A stretch of 64,000 bases of DNA from an uncultured Hungatella sp. (GCA_947089145.1 CAMUJH010000002.1:90146-154145), one strand, 5' to 3'; shown: positions 35,227 to 46,268, counted from the stretch's first letter. Notes: generated by a model not told the origin, from the letters alone. Translations and numbers: made by a program.

Positions 35227-36915
35227 TTACTCCTCCATCATCTCCAGAAATCTCTTAAATTCCTCTTTTGCCTCCTCAATAATCCCCTGGTCATAGGTGT
35301 TCAGGGCCTGTTCAAATTTCCGGATAGCCCGCTCCACAAACAGCCGGTCATCTCCAAGGCTTTCCTCGTAAACCCGTTCTCCCCGCAGAAGCAGATATTT
35401 GTTCTCCTCCCTGTCCCTGGGATGAATCTTAAGGTATGACAGGGTCTTTAACCGCTCCTCAATCTCTTCCTCCGTCATGTCCACGTCCCGTCCCAGAAAC
35501 ACCTTCTTCATCACTTGTTCCGTGGAGGTAACCTTTACCTCAACCTCTAAAATAGAATTTATATCATAAGTATAGGTTACGTCCACAGACTCCTCCCCTG
35601 CCTTGGCAGGCGGAATGTCAATGAGAAGCTCCCCAAGAGACAGATTATTGGCCGCAAACCGGCTTTCCCCCTGTAAAACGTTAATGCGGATCTTGTCCTG
35701 ATTATCCCGCACCGTATAAAGCCGCTCTGTCCGGCTGGCCGGAATCACCGTATTTCTGTCAATAATCGGGCAGAACACTCCGTTTTCAAACTCATGGTTC
35801 TCCCACTCCCGCACCACCTCAGTCCCCAGGGTAAAGGGGCATACATCTGTCAGGATCACCTCTCTGATAGCATCCTTCCTCTCCTTCATGGCTCCCTGGA
35901 CGGCAGCACCCAGGGCCACTGCCTCATCGGGATTAATGTTGGTATCAGGAAGCATCTTAAAAAGCCTGCTGACAAAACGCCGGATCACCGGACTCTTGGT
36001 AGCCCCGCCTACCAGCACCACTTTGTCAATATCCGACAGACGGATATGGGCGTCTGACAGGCTCCTTTTCACCGGCCTGCGTATCCGCTCCAGAAGATCG
36101 CCGCACGCCTCTTCATACTTGGGAAGCTCCACTTCCAGCTCATAGATCTCCTCCCCCACCTTGCAGCTCATCTTAGACACCCGTTTATCGGAGAAGTCCA
36201 GCTTGCACAGTTCTGCCTGCCTGTGAATATGGCGCAGGGTCTTCTCGTCAAGAGACAGGCGGTCCAGTTTATAGTGTTTCTCAAAAAACATGGTTTCCAG
36301 CACTGCCGTAAAGTCCTCGCCTCCAAGGAAATTGTCCCCTGCCACAGCCCGTACTTCCAAGATCGTGTCATACAGTTCCAAAATGGACACATCAAAGGTT
36401 CCGCCGCCTAAGTCAAACACCAAAAACCTGGCCTGTGCCTGGCTTTGATACAGGCCGTAGGCAATGGCCGCAGCCGTAGGCTCGCTGATAATCCGCTCTA
36501 CCTTAAGCCCTGCCAGCTCCCCTGCCCTCTTGGTAGCTCTTCTCCTGGCATCGTCAAAATAGGCAGGAACGCTGATAACCGCCTCCGTTACCTCCTCCCC
36601 CAGATAAGCCTCCGCATCCTCCTTTAAGGCCCGGAGTACCAGGGAAGACAATTCCTCCGCCAGAAATGTTTTGTTAAGAAGCTTAAACTGCTTTTTGCTT
36701 CCCATATCCCTCTTAAACACGCTGGCAGCGCTGTCCGGATACAAAAGCATCCGCTCCGCAGCCAGCTCTCCCACATACACCTGCTGCTCCTGGTCAATGC
36801 TGACAATAGAAGGCGTCAGGTTCTTTCCAAGTCTGTTGGGAATGATCTTCGGCCCTTCCTCAGTAAAATAGGCTGCCAGGCTGTTGGTCGTTCCCAAATC
36901 AATTCCTATTATCAT
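35227..36915 (-). CDS. HscC-like Hsp70 family chaperone (locus A)
   Basis: 562 residues. The nucleotide-binding domain has [23 protein letters not shown] and [11 protein letters not shown]. The linker is [12 protein letters not shown] substrate-binding beta domain follows ([30 protein letters not shown]) and a short helical C-terminus without EEVD. It is shorter than DnaK (about 610) and resembles HscC. It overlaps the J/TPR gene by four bases (ATGA), so the two are coupled. No grpE is present in this locus. The clients are unknown. Confidence 0.9.
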   Translation of the reverse strand: MIIGIDLGTTNSLAAYFTEEGPKIIPNRLGKNLTPSIVSIDQEQQVYVGELAAERMLLYPDSAASVFKRDMGSKKQFKLLNKTFLAEELSSLVLRALKEDAEAYLGEEVTEAVISVPAYFDDARRRATKRAGELAGLKVERIISEPTAAAIAYGLYQSQAQARFLVFDLGGGTFDVSILELYDTILEVRAVAGDNFLGGEDFTAVLETMFFEKHYKLDRLSLDEKTLRHIHRQAELCKLDFSDKRVSKMSCKVGEEIYELEVELPKYEEACGDLLERIRRPVKRSLSDAHIRLSDIDKVVLVGGATKSPVIRRFVSRLFKMLPDTNINPDEAVALGAAVQGAMKERKDAIREVILTDVCPFTLGTEVVREWENHEFENGVFCPIIDRNTVIPASRTERLYTVRDNQDKIRINVLQGESRFAANNLSLGELLIDIPPAKAGEESVDVTYTYDINSILEVEVKVTSTEQVMKKVFLGRDVDMTEEEIEERLKTLSYLKIHPRDREENKYLLLRGERVYEESLGDDRLFVERAIRKFEQALNTYDQGIIEEAKEEFKRFLEMMEE

Positions 36916-39900
36916 ATTTTCTGTACCCTCTTTAAAGCAATGGTTATTGCAATCTCATGGTTGTTAAATTCCTGCGCCTTTGTATAGTATTCACAGGCTT
37001 TCTCCCGATCCCCTTTGGCCTCATAATACATGCCCAGATGCTGATAGCCCTCATAACACGCTTTATGCCGGCACTGGCGGCACCGTTTCCACCGGGTCAT
37101 ATTCTCAAGCATCTCAAGGCCTTTATCCGTCTCCCCAAGACAGATATACAGCCAGCCAAACCGCATCAGCCGGGCCGGGCCGAAAGAATAGTACTGCAGG
37201 TAGTTTTCTTCTGTTCCGCTGTCAGATTTTTTAAAATGCTCCAGGGATTTGGCCGCATGGAGCCTTGCATCCTGTTTCTTTCCCATGCGGAAATACAGAT
37301 AAGCCAGCTTCCACTCCGTCTCCCTGCGGTCATCCTCTGTTAAGGCGGCTGCCAGCGCCCTCTTATAATACCCTTCCGCCTTCCTGAAATCACCTAAGAT
37401 GTCTTTGTAAAAATATGCCAGATCGCACATCCGGCTGGTCTTATTCTCTTTAGACGCCTTGTTGATTCCCTTGACATAAGTCTTTATGGCCTCCCGCTTC
37501 TTTCCCTGAAGATACTGTATCATGGCAACATTTTCGTAGTAATCGTCCAGATCGGGTTCCAGCTGAAAATACTTCAGCGCATTGTCGTAATCGCCCATAT
37601 ATTGATACAGAAGCCCGATCTCCTTTCGGAAGGCCTTTCGATCCGGAAACATCTCCAGATCCTTTTTATAGCACCAGATAGCTTTTTCATAATCTCCCAG
37701 GGCTTCATAGCAGTCCGCCATGTTGCTGTAAGGGAGAACGCTTTTTCCCTCCCCCATGCACTGCGCCGCCTTTTCCAGGCATTCTATGGCCTTTTCAAAC
37801 TGTCCCAGGTATTTATAGCAGCATCCCATGTTGTTGTGGGAAGCCCAATCGTCCGGTTCGTGGCCAAGAGCCTTCTCAAATTCACGGATGGCTTCCTCCA
37901 GGCGGTAAGCGCTCATAAAGAGCCTGCCCTTTTCCACCAGGTAATAGCAGCTTTCCTTCACTTTAAGCTGATTGTCTATGTAGCCCATAGCCTTCTCAAA
38001 GTCTGCAGGATCATAGGCGGTTGTATATCTTTCTTTATAATAGTCCGCCAGCTTTTCATTGGCATCCCGGTAGCCTTCCTGGCATTGAAGCGACTTCTCA
38101 AATTCCTCCATGGCAAGGACCTTCATGCCAAGCTCTTCCTGACACAGCCCGCAGTTGTAATGGAGGGCCGGCGTGGAGCCGTAAACGCTCTCCGCCTCTT
38201 TATATTCGGCCAGAGCCATCTTATACTCTTTCTTATCCAGGTAAATGTGTCCCCGAATCATGCGGTACTGCATGCGGTCCGGGTTCTGGTCAATGGCCTT
38301 CTGAAGATGTTTTAGGGCCTTGTCAATATCATTGTCATCCCAGTACAGCAGGGCAATCTCATACTCTACCTCGGATTTATCCTCAATATCCATCTCGCCG
38401 TCCGGATTCTCCAAGGCTTTCAGAAGCTCCTCTGCAATGGCAAAGGGTTTCTCCCGATCTTCTCTTTTTTCTGCCAGGTTCCTCAGCACCTTCACCTCAT
38501 AAAGCTTCATATTGGCGCTGAATTCCACCTGGTTCTCCCTTGCCCTGTCTAAAACCCCTAAGGCATCCGAAAACTGGTTGCTGTAGAAAAATGCCTCCAC
38601 GGCCAGCAGATAAGGCTTGTAATACCCTGGGTAGATCCGGATGGCCCTGTAGTAGTCATCCACCACCTGCTGCCCGTTCTTCATCTCATAGGCAGCTTCC
38701 TGCCGCTGGATAACCGCCGGAAAATACCCCTCGTCCCGGGCCAGGATGGCGTCACATACGTCAATGCTGTCTTTATACCGCTTATCCTCAAAAAGCAGGA
38801 AAGCCTTGTACTGCATGCATGCCTGCTTATCAGAAAACTCCTCCGCCGTCTCTATGGCCATCTCCACATAGTTCAGCGCCTCCTCCTGCCTCTTTAATTC
38901 GAAGCAGCAGCCGCTTAAAATATGGCAGGCCCGGTATTCCCGGGAAATGCGCTTCTTGTTTTCATCGCTTCCATCGTCTTTCGTAGCCCGTATTAGCTCC
39001 AGCCACCTCTCCAGGTGCGGCAAAGCCTCCTCGTACCTTTCGGCCCGGTATAAAAGGCGGCCGGTTAAGTTCTCATAGGAGTATGTCTGCTCTTCGTCCG
39101 GCACAAAATCCGTTATTAATTCTATAGCCTCTTCCATATATTCATTTTGGAACAGGCACCATCCAAGTTCCACCGTATCTTTACATCTTATGCTGTCCTC
39201 AATGTCCGGCCTTGCAATGGATTCCTTATATCGGGCAATGAGAGCCTCGTTGGTCTTCCTCATGTCCTCTAAAACGGCTTCATCCCTTCCGTCCGCATTT
39301 AGAAGATCCATCATCAGCTCCTTGGCTTCCTCGTACTCTCCCTTCAGAATCAGGTATCTGGCCGCCCCGTATTTCGCTGTATAGTGGCTGGGATTATCCT
39401 TGAGGATTGTTTTCCATATCCGGTATGCCTCCTCTTTCCTGCCTGCCGCCCAGCGGGCCTCTCCGCAGTACAAAAGGATGTACGAATCGTTTTCATATTC
39501 CCTTAAAAGCCGGTCGGTTAAGTCCTGGGCCTGCCGGACCAGGGCAGGAAGGCTGTCCCGTTTCTTCCCGTCCTCTAAAGCCGTGTCCTCCCGCCAGGAT
39601 TCCCCGGCCAGTGACCAGAGCCGCAGGCGCTCTGCATCCGCATAAGGATGGTAGACTCCGAAAGCCTCCAGTTGGTCAAGCTTCTCCAGAATCCCCTCCT
39701 TGTCGCCCCGGTCAATCTGGCGCTTAATGTCAAGGTAATTGCGGATGTAGGCATCTGCATCCATCTGCTCCTCATCTGTTATCCGGAACAGCCCGTAATC
39801 AATAAAAGAATCATGCTGAATATAGTAAACGGCGTAATCCAGAAAATCCTTGGGGAATTTCTGCAGGATGCTTTCCCTGTCCTCCACAATCTGGAACTGC

Positions 39901-40307
39901 CTGTCCGCCAGTTCCCAGATTTCGTGAGGAAGGTATATATGATCCATCAGATACACCAGAAAGGCTTCCCTTGCCTCCAGTGACGTATCCAAATCTTCGC
40001 AGACCGGATCTGACAAAATCTCCTGCCACTTGGCAGCGCTGTTTCTCTGCAGGATATTGCGGTAAACCTTGTCCGCCCGATCCACCCACAGCTCAATGTC
40101 CGTCTTCTCTTTTTCCTCTTCTCCCTGCTCCTTGGGCTGTCTGGAAAACTGCAGAGCGCCCTCATAAGCTTCCCGCAGTCTTTTAAAGCCCTCTGGGTCA
40201 TCCTCTGGATTGGTATTCTTTAAAAGGGTTCTGTATGCGTCCCGTATTATGTTTTCGTCTTTCGTTTCCTGGATTCCCAGGACGTGGAATATTATCTGTC
40301 GTTCCAT
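36912..40307 (-). CDS. Large J-like/TPR co-chaperone lacking HPD (locus A)
   Basis: 1131 residues. The first 55 resemble a J-domain ([20 protein letters not shown], then [12 protein letters not shown]), but the HPD tripeptide essential for Hsp70 stimulation reads NPE (residues 33-35). A charged linker follows, then about 1000 residues of tetratricopeptide-type helical repeats (for example [24 protein letters not shown]). A C-terminal stretch contains CRQCRHKAC. It is cotranscribed with the HscC-like Hsp70 and is probably its dedicated partner. The repeats could hold clients or dock a larger complex. Its promoter overlaps that of the divergent rluA-type gene. Confidence 0.88.
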   Translation of the reverse strand: MERQIIFHVLGIQETKDENIIRDAYRTLLKNTNPEDDPEGFKRLREAYEGALQFSRQPKEQGEEEKEKTDIELWVDRADKVYRNILQRNSAAKWQEILSDPVCEDLDTSLEAREAFLVYLMDHIYLPHEIWELADRQFQIVEDRESILQKFPKDFLDYAVYYIQHDSFIDYGLFRITDEEQMDADAYIRNYLDIKRQIDRGDKEGILEKLDQLEAFGVYHPYADAERLRLWSLAGESWREDTALEDGKKRDSLPALVRQAQDLTDRLLREYENDSYILLYCGEARWAAGRKEEAYRIWKTILKDNPSHYTAKYGAARYLILKGEYEEAKELMMDLLNADGRDEAVLEDMRKTNEALIARYKESIARPDIEDSIRCKDTVELGWCLFQNEYMEEAIELITDFVPDEEQTYSYENLTGRLLYRAERYEEALPHLERWLELIRATKDDGSDENKKRISREYRACHILSGCCFELKRQEEALNYVEMAIETAEEFSDKQACMQYKAFLLFEDKRYKDSIDVCDAILARDEGYFPAVIQRQEAAYEMKNGQQVVDDYYRAIRIYPGYYKPYLLAVEAFFYSNQFSDALGVLDRARENQVEFSANMKLYEVKVLRNLAEKREDREKPFAIAEELLKALENPDGEMDIEDKSEVEYEIALLYWDDNDIDKALKHLQKAIDQNPDRMQYRMIRGHIYLDKKEYKMALAEYKEAESVYGSTPALHYNCGLCQEELGMKVLAMEEFEKSLQCQEGYRDANEKLADYYKERYTTAYDPADFEKAMGYIDNQLKVKESCYYLVEKGRLFMSAYRLEEAIREFEKALGHEPDDWASHNNMGCCYKYLGQFEKAIECLEKAAQCMGEGKSVLPYSNMADCYEALGDYEKAIWCYKKDLEMFPDRKAFRKEIGLLYQYMGDYDNALKYFQLEPDLDDYYENVAMIQYLQGKKREAIKTYVKGINKASKENKTSRMCDLAYFYKDILGDFRKAEGYYKRALAAALTEDDRRETEWKLAYLYFRMGKKQDARLHAAKSLEHFKKSDSGTEENYLQYYSFGPARLMRFGWLYICLGETDKGLEMLENMTRWKRCRQCRHKACYEGYQHLGMYYEAKGDREKACEYYTKAQEFNNHEIAITIALKRVQKI

Positions 40308-40399
40308 GTTCTCCCCTCCCTCAGCGCAACTCTGCAGTCTATTCAGTCATCCGTATTCTTTTTGTTCCCCCGGCAAGCTCAGATTTGGCAACTCCCTCT

Positions 40400-40451
40400 A
40401 TTTTATACAACTCCCATGCCACTTGTCAATGTCCAGACCCCATGATAAAAT
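40400..40451. promoter_or_regulatory. Overlapping divergent promoters (locus A and RluA-type gene)
   Basis: Plus strand: TTGTCA (40423-40428), 17 bp, TAAAAT (40446-40451). Minus strand: TTGACA (40429-40424), then TATAAA (16 bp) or TAAAAT (18 bp). The two -35 boxes share five base pairs on opposite strands, so RNA polymerase could hardly occupy both at once. Confidence 0.65.
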
Positions 40452-40457
40452 TAATAT

Positions 40458-41372
40458 ATGAAAAAAATATTGACCTATCCTATTACATTAAGCGAAAACG
40501 GCCAGTCTGTGGCCCAGTATTTAAAATGCAGAGGATTCTCCAGGCATCTGCTGATCCGGCTGAAAAAGTCACCGGCAGGGATTCTGGCAAATGATGTACC
40601 CGTGCCGGCAAATTATATCCTCCGGCCCGGCGATGTACTGACTCTTTCCCTGGAAGAGGCTGAGAGTTCCCCCCATATTGTCCCTACCGCCATGGATCTG
40701 GATATTGTCTATGAAGATGAAGACCTGCTGGTTGTCAATAAGCCGGCAGGACTTCCTATTCACCCTTCCCAGGGTCATTTTGACCGCACCCTTGCCAACG
40801 GCATGGCATGGTATTTCCAGCAGAAAGGAGAAAATTTTGTGTATCGGGCCATTAACCGTCTGGACAGGGATACTTCCGGACTTCTGATCCTGGCCCGCCA
40901 TGCTTTAAGCGGCGCGCTTTTATCGGAAATGGTTAAAAACCGTTCCATCCGCCGCCGATATCTGGCCATAGCCAGGGGGGCGGTTTTGCCAGAAGGCGTC
41001 ATCACAGCTCCCATTGCCCGGGCAGAGGGCTCCGCCATTAAGCGGTGCGTAGATTTTGAGAACGGAGATTACGCCTGCACCCGGTTCCGACTTGTGTTCT
41101 ACAATCCTTTTTATGACTGCTCTCTTGTAAGTCTGGCCCTGGAAACAGGGAGGACCCACCAGATCCGTGTCCATATGGAGCACATAGGGTTTCCGCTTAT
41201 AGGAGACTTTCTCTACAATCCGGATATGTCCCTCATATCCCGGCAGGCCCTTCACTCCCACAGCCTGGCATTTGTCCACCCGCTCACAGGGCAGGCCCTT
41301 GCCTTTCACGCGCCGCTTCCCAAAGATATGATGTTTATTTTGGATCATCCATGCCGAAGCCCTTTGGGATAA
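40458..41372 (+). CDS. RNA pseudouridine synthase, RluA family
   Basis: 304 residues: an N-terminal S4-like segment (about 12-75, QYLKCRGFSRHLLIRLKK) and a catalytic domain with NRLDRDTSG (catalytic aspartate) and the later ETGRTHQIRVH. It isomerises uridine in rRNA or tRNA; the target cannot be told. The ATG follows the -10 box by only six bases and no Shine-Dalgarno is visible, so the mRNA may be leaderless. Its 3' end overlaps the convergent methyltransferase gene by 28 bases. Confidence 0.92.
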   Translation: MKKILTYPITLSENGQSVAQYLKCRGFSRHLLIRLKKSPAGILANDVPVPANYILRPGDVLTLSLEEAESSPHIVPTAMDLDIVYEDEDLLVVNKPAGLPIHPSQGHFDRTLANGMAWYFQQKGENFVYRAINRLDRDTSGLLILARHALSGALLSEMVKNRSIRRRYLAIARGAVLPEGVITAPIARAEGSAIKRCVDFENGDYACTRFRLVFYNPFYDCSLVSLALETGRTHQIRVHMEHIGFPLIGDFLYNPDMSLISRQALHSHSLAFVHPLTGQALAFHAPLPKDMMFILDHPCRSPLG

Positions 41373-42796
41373 TGATTTTTCAGGAGGCCGCCTGCCTGCT
41401 TTGCCCAGCCTATGGAAAAATCATCCGCCGCCATCACCACCCAGCCGCTGCCGCCTGGCGCCTCCAGGGTTTCTCCCTGCACATAAGCCCTGATCTTGCT
41501 TCCCTCTGCATCCCATGCCTGCCATCGCTTCACCTGCTCTTTTTTCAGGCAGAGGGCCAGGCCGTGAGACGGTTCAAAACGCTTCTTCTTCACTGCTCCC
41601 AGATGCAGCCCTGCCCTCAAAATCCGAAGCCCGGCATAGTCCGGCATCTCGCTGGGAATCAGATACAGCTGTTCTCCAAAAAGAACCAGCCGTTCCTCTG
41701 CTTCCCCGCAAAACAGCCTGGCCCCCTCCTCTGTCAGGGTATCTGCGCAGAAATCCCTCCAGATTTCTTTTACCTGCCTGTCTTTTACATAAGGAGGCTT
41801 CTTTGTCTTCCTGGCCCTGCCATCCGCTGCCTGCCCGCTTTTTCTCAAAACTGCCAGATAATGTCCCTCCCCGTCAGTGTGATGAGGCCATATGCGAACG
41901 GTATACGCCAGCTCTCCCGGCCCGGATCTCACCCACTGGGGCTTACCTCTGTCAAAGTTATCCCAGACCGCCGGACTTTCCACCGAAAACTCCGGGTTCC
42001 GTTCCAAAAATCCGGCGATGCTTCCCTCATTTTCTTCCGGAGAAAAGGTACAGGTGGAATACACCAGTCTTCCTCCTGGCCGGAGCATAGCCCCCGCATA
42101 GTCCAGAATCTCTGCCTGTCTCGCTGCGCACATGGCTACATTTTCCAGGCTCCACTGGTTTCTCGCGTTTTCATCCTTTCGGAACATCCCCTCTCCGGAG
42201 CATGGAGCATCCACCACAATCCTGTCAAAAAAACAGGGAAACCGCCCTGCCAGGGTTTTTGCGTCCTCGTTTGCCACCACCCCGTTGGTGATTCCCATCC
42301 GTTCCACGTTCTGAGATAAAATCCTGGCCCTTGCCGGATGGATCTCATTGCTCACTAAAAGCCCCTGGCCCAAAAGCTGCCCGGCAATCTGGGCAGTCTT
42401 TCCTCCCGGAGCTGCGCATAGATCTAAGATCCTGTCTCCAGGCTTTGCGTCAACATGCTCTGCCACTGCCATGGCACTGGGTTCCTGAATATAATAAGCC
42501 CCTGCATCATGCCAGCAGTGCCTGCCTGGTTTAAACTCTTTGCTGTAATAATATCCGTCCCGGGTCCATGGTATCTTTTTAAGCCCAAACCGCTCTATAA
42601 TTTTCTGTCTTTCTTCCATGTCCTTTACTTTTAAAGGGTTCAGACGCATCCCCTGGGTCCGCTCTGTTCCATAACTTTCCAAAAATGCGGTGTATTCGTC
42701 TCCCAAAAGCGTTTTCATCTTTGTGAGAAACGCCTCCGGCAGCTCTGCTTTCCCGTCCTGCCTTACTGCGGCTTTGAAGATTTCATTATCAGCCAT
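41345..42796 (-). CDS. rRNA cytosine-C5 methyltransferase, RsmF/NOL1-NOP2-Sun family
   Basis: 483 residues. SAM-binding LDLCAAPGGKTAQI, the catalytic motif DAPCSGEGMFRK and second cysteine STCTFSPEEN are all present, followed by a C-terminal RsmF-type RNA-binding region. It makes 5-methylcytosine in 16S rRNA. The start ATG at 42796 follows GAGGGACAGTGTG; a GTG lies one codon earlier. It is convergent and overlapping with the pseudouridine synthase, a tight pairing of two RNA-modification genes. Confidence 0.93.
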   Translation of the reverse strand: MADNEIFKAAVRQDGKAELPEAFLTKMKTLLGDEYTAFLESYGTERTQGMRLNPLKVKDMEERQKIIERFGLKKIPWTRDGYYYSKEFKPGRHCWHDAGAYYIQEPSAMAVAEHVDAKPGDRILDLCAAPGGKTAQIAGQLLGQGLLVSNEIHPARARILSQNVERMGITNGVVANEDAKTLAGRFPCFFDRIVVDAPCSGEGMFRKDENARNQWSLENVAMCAARQAEILDYAGAMLRPGGRLVYSTCTFSPEENEGSIAGFLERNPEFSVESPAVWDNFDRGKPQWVRSGPGELAYTVRIWPHHTDGEGHYLAVLRKSGQAADGRARKTKKPPYVKDRQVKEIWRDFCADTLTEEGARLFCGEAEERLVLFGEQLYLIPSEMPDYAGLRILRAGLHLGAVKKKRFEPSHGLALCLKKEQVKRWQAWDAEGSKIRAYVQGETLEAPGGSGWVVMAADDFSIGWAKQAGGLLKNHYPKGLRHG

Positions 42797-42880
42797 CACA
42801 CTGTCCCTCGTTTATTTCCTGTTCTCCATTTTCTATAAAAGTCCTGCCGGGCTCATAAAGGCGTCCTTTCCAAAAACCGA

Positions 42881-42909
42881 TTGCCCGCTGCCCTGTTGGA
42901 TGCTATACT
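42881..42909 (+). promoter_or_regulatory. Promoter of the DUF1576 gene
   Basis: TTGCCC, 17 bp, TATACT, about 53 bases before the start codon. Confidence 0.6.
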
Positions 42910-42962
42910 ATTCCACGTAGCCTTTCACCTGCCACACAAAGGATCATTCAGGTAACATTACT

Positions 42963-44405
42963 ATGAAAAAAATCATTGTCAGCAACAGCAATATTATTAA
43001 CGGAATCGCCCTGGGCTTTTCCCTTTCCCTTCTCCCTGCCGCACTGGCGGCTGCTGTCTATACCGGGGAATGGGGACAGGTTTTTAGCAACTGGTATCTT
43101 ATTATGATCTCCCCCTGCCCTCTTGTCACCGACTACTTTGCCTTAGGCGGCCTGGCCAGCACCATGTTAAACGCTTCCGCCTGCGGTCTGGCCTGCTTTC
43201 TCTTTATGGCCTTTCTCAAAGGCCCCTCCCGGGCCAATACTCTGGCCGGCTATTTTCTGGTAGTGGCCCACTGCTTTTACGGCCTGAACTTTTTCAATAT
43301 GTGGCCTCCTTTTCTGGCCACGTTCTTGTACCTGCGCTGCCGAAGGCTGGACTATAAAAAGAATCTCCACATCTGTATGTTTGCCACCAGCTTCGGCCCC
43401 TTTATCAGCGAGCTGATGTTCCGCTACACCCAGAGCCATTTTGTGCTGGGAGAAGTGCATCTGACCCTGTCCGGCGTTATCCTGACCATCGCATTCAGCC
43501 TTATGCTGGGCTTCCTCATTCCCGCCATCCTGCCAGGGGCTCATGCCTGGCACAAGGGATACACTTTGTTTAACGGCGGTCTTGCAGTGGGAATGCTGGG
43601 CTTTTTCCTCTTTAACTTCCTCTACCGCACCATGGGCTTTCACAGTCATGGCAGCATAGCGCATGAAAATGCCGTCTATGCCCGGTTCGGCCATTCCTAC
43701 GGCGCATTTGCCAATCTGTTCTTTTTGTCGGTCTTCCTCGTATGTCTGGCTGCAGGCTGGCTTCTTAACGGCAAAAGCTTCCGCGGATTCGGCCATCTGA
43801 TAAAAGATACGGGGTACTCCAGCGACTTTGCCGACAAATACGGCATGCCTTTGTGCCTGATTAACATTGCCTGCCACGGAAGCCTGTTTCTTTTGTATTT
43901 AAACCTGATTATTCATTTTACGGAAGGCTCCGGCTTCACCGGCCCTACCGTCGGCGTTGTCTTTGCCGCCCTGACGTTCACCGCCATGGGGCAGCACCCC
44001 AAAAACGTATGGCCTCTTCTCTTCGGCTATCAGCTTTTGTCCCTGGTAGTGGTTCTGGTGTGCACCGCCACAGGCGCAGAGGTTCCCTGGTCCCTTTCCA
44101 CCCAGGGCTACATTACCAGCGCCGCCTTTGCCACAGGGCTGTGCCCCATTGTGGGACGCTACGGAATCCGTGCCGGCATTGCCGCCGGATTTATGTGCGC
44201 CTCCTTATGTACCTCCACCAGCGCACTCCATGGCGGCCTTATTCTGTACAACGGAGGTTTTACCACCGGCGTCACGGCCCTTATCCTTCTTCCCATTCTG
44301 GAACATTACATTCCTGAAACAAGGACGGAGATGAAGAACCTGACCATTGATATGCACGATATGCTGACCCTTATGGGCAACGGAGCTTCAAAGCAGGAAG
44401 ATTGA
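42963..44405 (+). CDS. DUF1576 polytopic membrane protein
   Basis: 480 residues with ten or more hydrophobic segments and little soluble sequence. It matches my memory of the DUF1576 family found in Clostridia (SPCPLVTDYFALGGL, LPGAHAWHKGYTLFNGGLAVG, ALHGGLILYNGGFTTG). The repeated NGG motifs in two halves suggest an internal duplication. Function is unknown; a transporter is plausible. No Shine-Dalgarno stronger than AGGT is visible. It ends 26 bases from the convergent HerA-like gene without a clear terminator. Confidence 0.82.
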   Translation: MKKIIVSNSNIINGIALGFSLSLLPAALAAAVYTGEWGQVFSNWYLIMISPCPLVTDYFALGGLASTMLNASACGLACFLFMAFLKGPSRANTLAGYFLVVAHCFYGLNFFNMWPPFLATFLYLRCRRLDYKKNLHICMFATSFGPFISELMFRYTQSHFVLGEVHLTLSGVILTIAFSLMLGFLIPAILPGAHAWHKGYTLFNGGLAVGMLGFFLFNFLYRTMGFHSHGSIAHENAVYARFGHSYGAFANLFFLSVFLVCLAAGWLLNGKSFRGFGHLIKDTGYSSDFADKYGMPLCLINIACHGSLFLLYLNLIIHFTEGSGFTGPTVGVVFAALTFTAMGQHPKNVWPLLFGYQLLSLVVVLVCTATGAEVPWSLSTQGYITSAAFATGLCPIVGRYGIRAGIAAGFMCASLCTSTSALHGGLILYNGGFTTGVTALILLPILEHYIPETRTEMKNLTIDMHDMLTLMGNGASKQED

Positions 44406-44431
44406 AGGCCGGGCCTGCTGCCCCATACGGC

Positions 44432-46063
44432 CTACTTCCCAAACAAGGTGCCAAAAATACCTCTTCCCATGGCAGCCCCTATGTTGCCGCCCAGCCTTTT
44501 GCCAAAGCTGCCTCCGATATTTTTGCCAATCTCGTTCCCCACTTCCCGGCCAATGGTTCCGGCGGCGGATTTGCCCACGCTGGAAACGGCCCTTTTCCTG
44601 GCCCGCTCTTTCTGCTGAACCTCTCTCTCTTCCCTGCGGGCCTTCTGCTCCGCCTCCCTGGCCAGTTCCTTTTCCTGCCTCTGCTGCTCCTTTGCCGCTT
44701 CCCTGGCTGCCTTTTCCTCCTCTTTCCTCCTGGCCTCCAGCTCTTGTTGCTGCTTCTCCTCAGCCTCCTGCCGTTTTAATTTCCTCTGGAAAAATTCATA
44801 AGCAGAATCCCTGTCAACTGGGGTTCCGTATTTGGCGAAAAGAACCTGGTTTTCGATCTCAGTCTTTCTCTCGGCCAGGTCAATGGGGCCCATAAGGCTT
44901 TGAGGCGGAAGAATCCTGGCACGTCTTACCACCGAAGGGATACCGTCCTTGTCAAGGAAGGATATTAAGGCTTCCCCGATTCCCAGCTCCCCTATGGCCT
45001 TTCTGGTATCAAACTCCGGGTTAACCCTGAAAGAGTCCGCTGCCGCCCTGACAGCCTTCTGCTCCGCAGGCGTGTAGGCGTGAAGGCTGTGCTGGATCTT
45101 ATTGCCCAGCTGGCCTAAGATCCCGTCAGGAATGTCTTTAGGGCTCTGGGTAATAAAATAAATCCCCACCCCCTTTGAGCGCACCAGCTTCACCACCTGC
45201 TCCAGCTTCTGCATCAGCACCTTTGGCGCGTCATCAAACAGCAGATGAGCCTCATCAAAAAAGAATACCATCTTTGGTTTTGCACACTCCCCGGCTTCCG
45301 GAAGAACCTCAAACAGCTCTGACATCATCCAAAGCATAAACGTAGAATACATCTTTGCATTGTGAATCAGGCTTTCGCTGTGAAGTATGTTAACCATGCC
45401 CTTTCCCTGAAAACCCTGTCGGAACCAGTCCCGGATATCCAGTGCCGGCTCTCCGAAGAACCGGTCAGCCCCCTGTTCCTCCAAAGCCGCCAGATTCCTC
45501 AGGATGCTGTTTATGCTCTGTCTTGGAAGACTGCCGTACATGGAAGCATATTCCTTATTATTTTCCGAGACATACTGAAGCATGGACCTGAGATCCTTGG
45601 TATCCAAAAGCAGCAGGCCCTCCTCGTCCGCAATCCTGAACACAATGGTCAGCACATCAGCCTGTGTGTCTGTAAGCCCCATAAGCCGTGATAAAAGAGT
45701 AGGCCCCATCTCGGAAATCGTGGTCCGCAGAGGAAGCCCCTTTTCTGCAAAAATGTCCCAAAAGCATACGGGATAGCCTTGATATTCAAATCCTGTTTCC
45801 TTCAGCCCCAGAGACTCTGCCCTTTCTCTTATCTCCGGCCTGTCCTCCCCCGGGCGGCACATCCCTGCCAAGTCTCCTTTAACATCCGCCAGAAAAACCG
45901 GCACTCCCATATCGCTGAACGATTCCGCCATAACCTTAAGGGTGACCGTCTTGCCGGTTCCCGTAGCCCCTGCAATCAGGCCATGGCGATTGGCCATCCC
46001 CGGATGGATGCAGAGCTTCTCCCCCCGATCCTCTCCAATCCAAAGCGCTCCGTCATAAACCAT
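44432..46063 (-). CDS. HerA-like (DUF853) P-loop ATPase
   Basis: 543 residues. Walker A is GATGTGKTVTLK near the start, Walker B MVFFFDEAHLLFDDAP, with RSKGVGIYFITQSP as a sensor-like motif. The C-terminus is a long charged coiled coil (about 440-500) followed by a glycine-rich tail (GKNIGGSFGKRLGGNIG). HerA-like ATPases are FtsK/HerA-superfamily DNA pumps; the DUF853 subgroup has no established role. The ATG at 46063 is nine bases from GGGAGG and is preferred to the ATG two codons earlier. No partner nuclease is adjacent. Confidence 0.88.
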   Translation of the reverse strand: MVYDGALWIGEDRGEKLCIHPGMANRHGLIAGATGTGKTVTLKVMAESFSDMGVPVFLADVKGDLAGMCRPGEDRPEIRERAESLGLKETGFEYQGYPVCFWDIFAEKGLPLRTTISEMGPTLLSRLMGLTDTQADVLTIVFRIADEEGLLLLDTKDLRSMLQYVSENNKEYASMYGSLPRQSINSILRNLAALEEQGADRFFGEPALDIRDWFRQGFQGKGMVNILHSESLIHNAKMYSTFMLWMMSELFEVLPEAGECAKPKMVFFFDEAHLLFDDAPKVLMQKLEQVVKLVRSKGVGIYFITQSPKDIPDGILGQLGNKIQHSLHAYTPAEQKAVRAAADSFRVNPEFDTRKAIGELGIGEALISFLDKDGIPSVVRRARILPPQSLMGPIDLAERKTEIENQVLFAKYGTPVDRDSAYEFFQRKLKRQEAEEKQQQELEARRKEEEKAAREAAKEQQRQEKELAREAEQKARREEREVQQKERARKRAVSSVGKSAAGTIGREVGNEIGKNIGGSFGKRLGGNIGAAMGRGIFGTLFGK

Positions 46064-46117
46064 ATACATTGACCTCCCTGTTCTCATTTGTTTTTATAGT
46101 TTTAATTCCCTGGAACC

Positions 46118-46146
46118 AGTTTATCATGTTGCTGCCTGTCTGTCCA
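46118..46146 (-). promoter_or_regulatory. Promoter of the HerA-like gene
   Basis: TGGACA, 17 bp, TAAACT, about 55 bases before the start codon. Confidence 0.55.
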
Positions 46147-46203
46147 TGATTTCTCCAGGCATCCGGATATCATGAGATAAGCTTAGGATTTTCCTGCAAA
46201 AAC

Positions 46204-46233
46204 AAAAAATGCCCTGAGATTCCTCTCAAAGCA
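46204..46233 (-). terminator. Terminator of the DUF6465 gene
   Basis: On the minus strand TGCTTTGAGA, GGAA and TCTCAGGGCA form a 10-bp stem with two G-U pairs, then TTTTTT. Confidence 0.8.
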
Positions 46234-46268
46234 CTCTTCATATTCCGCCCCGGGCTTCTAAATCCTCC

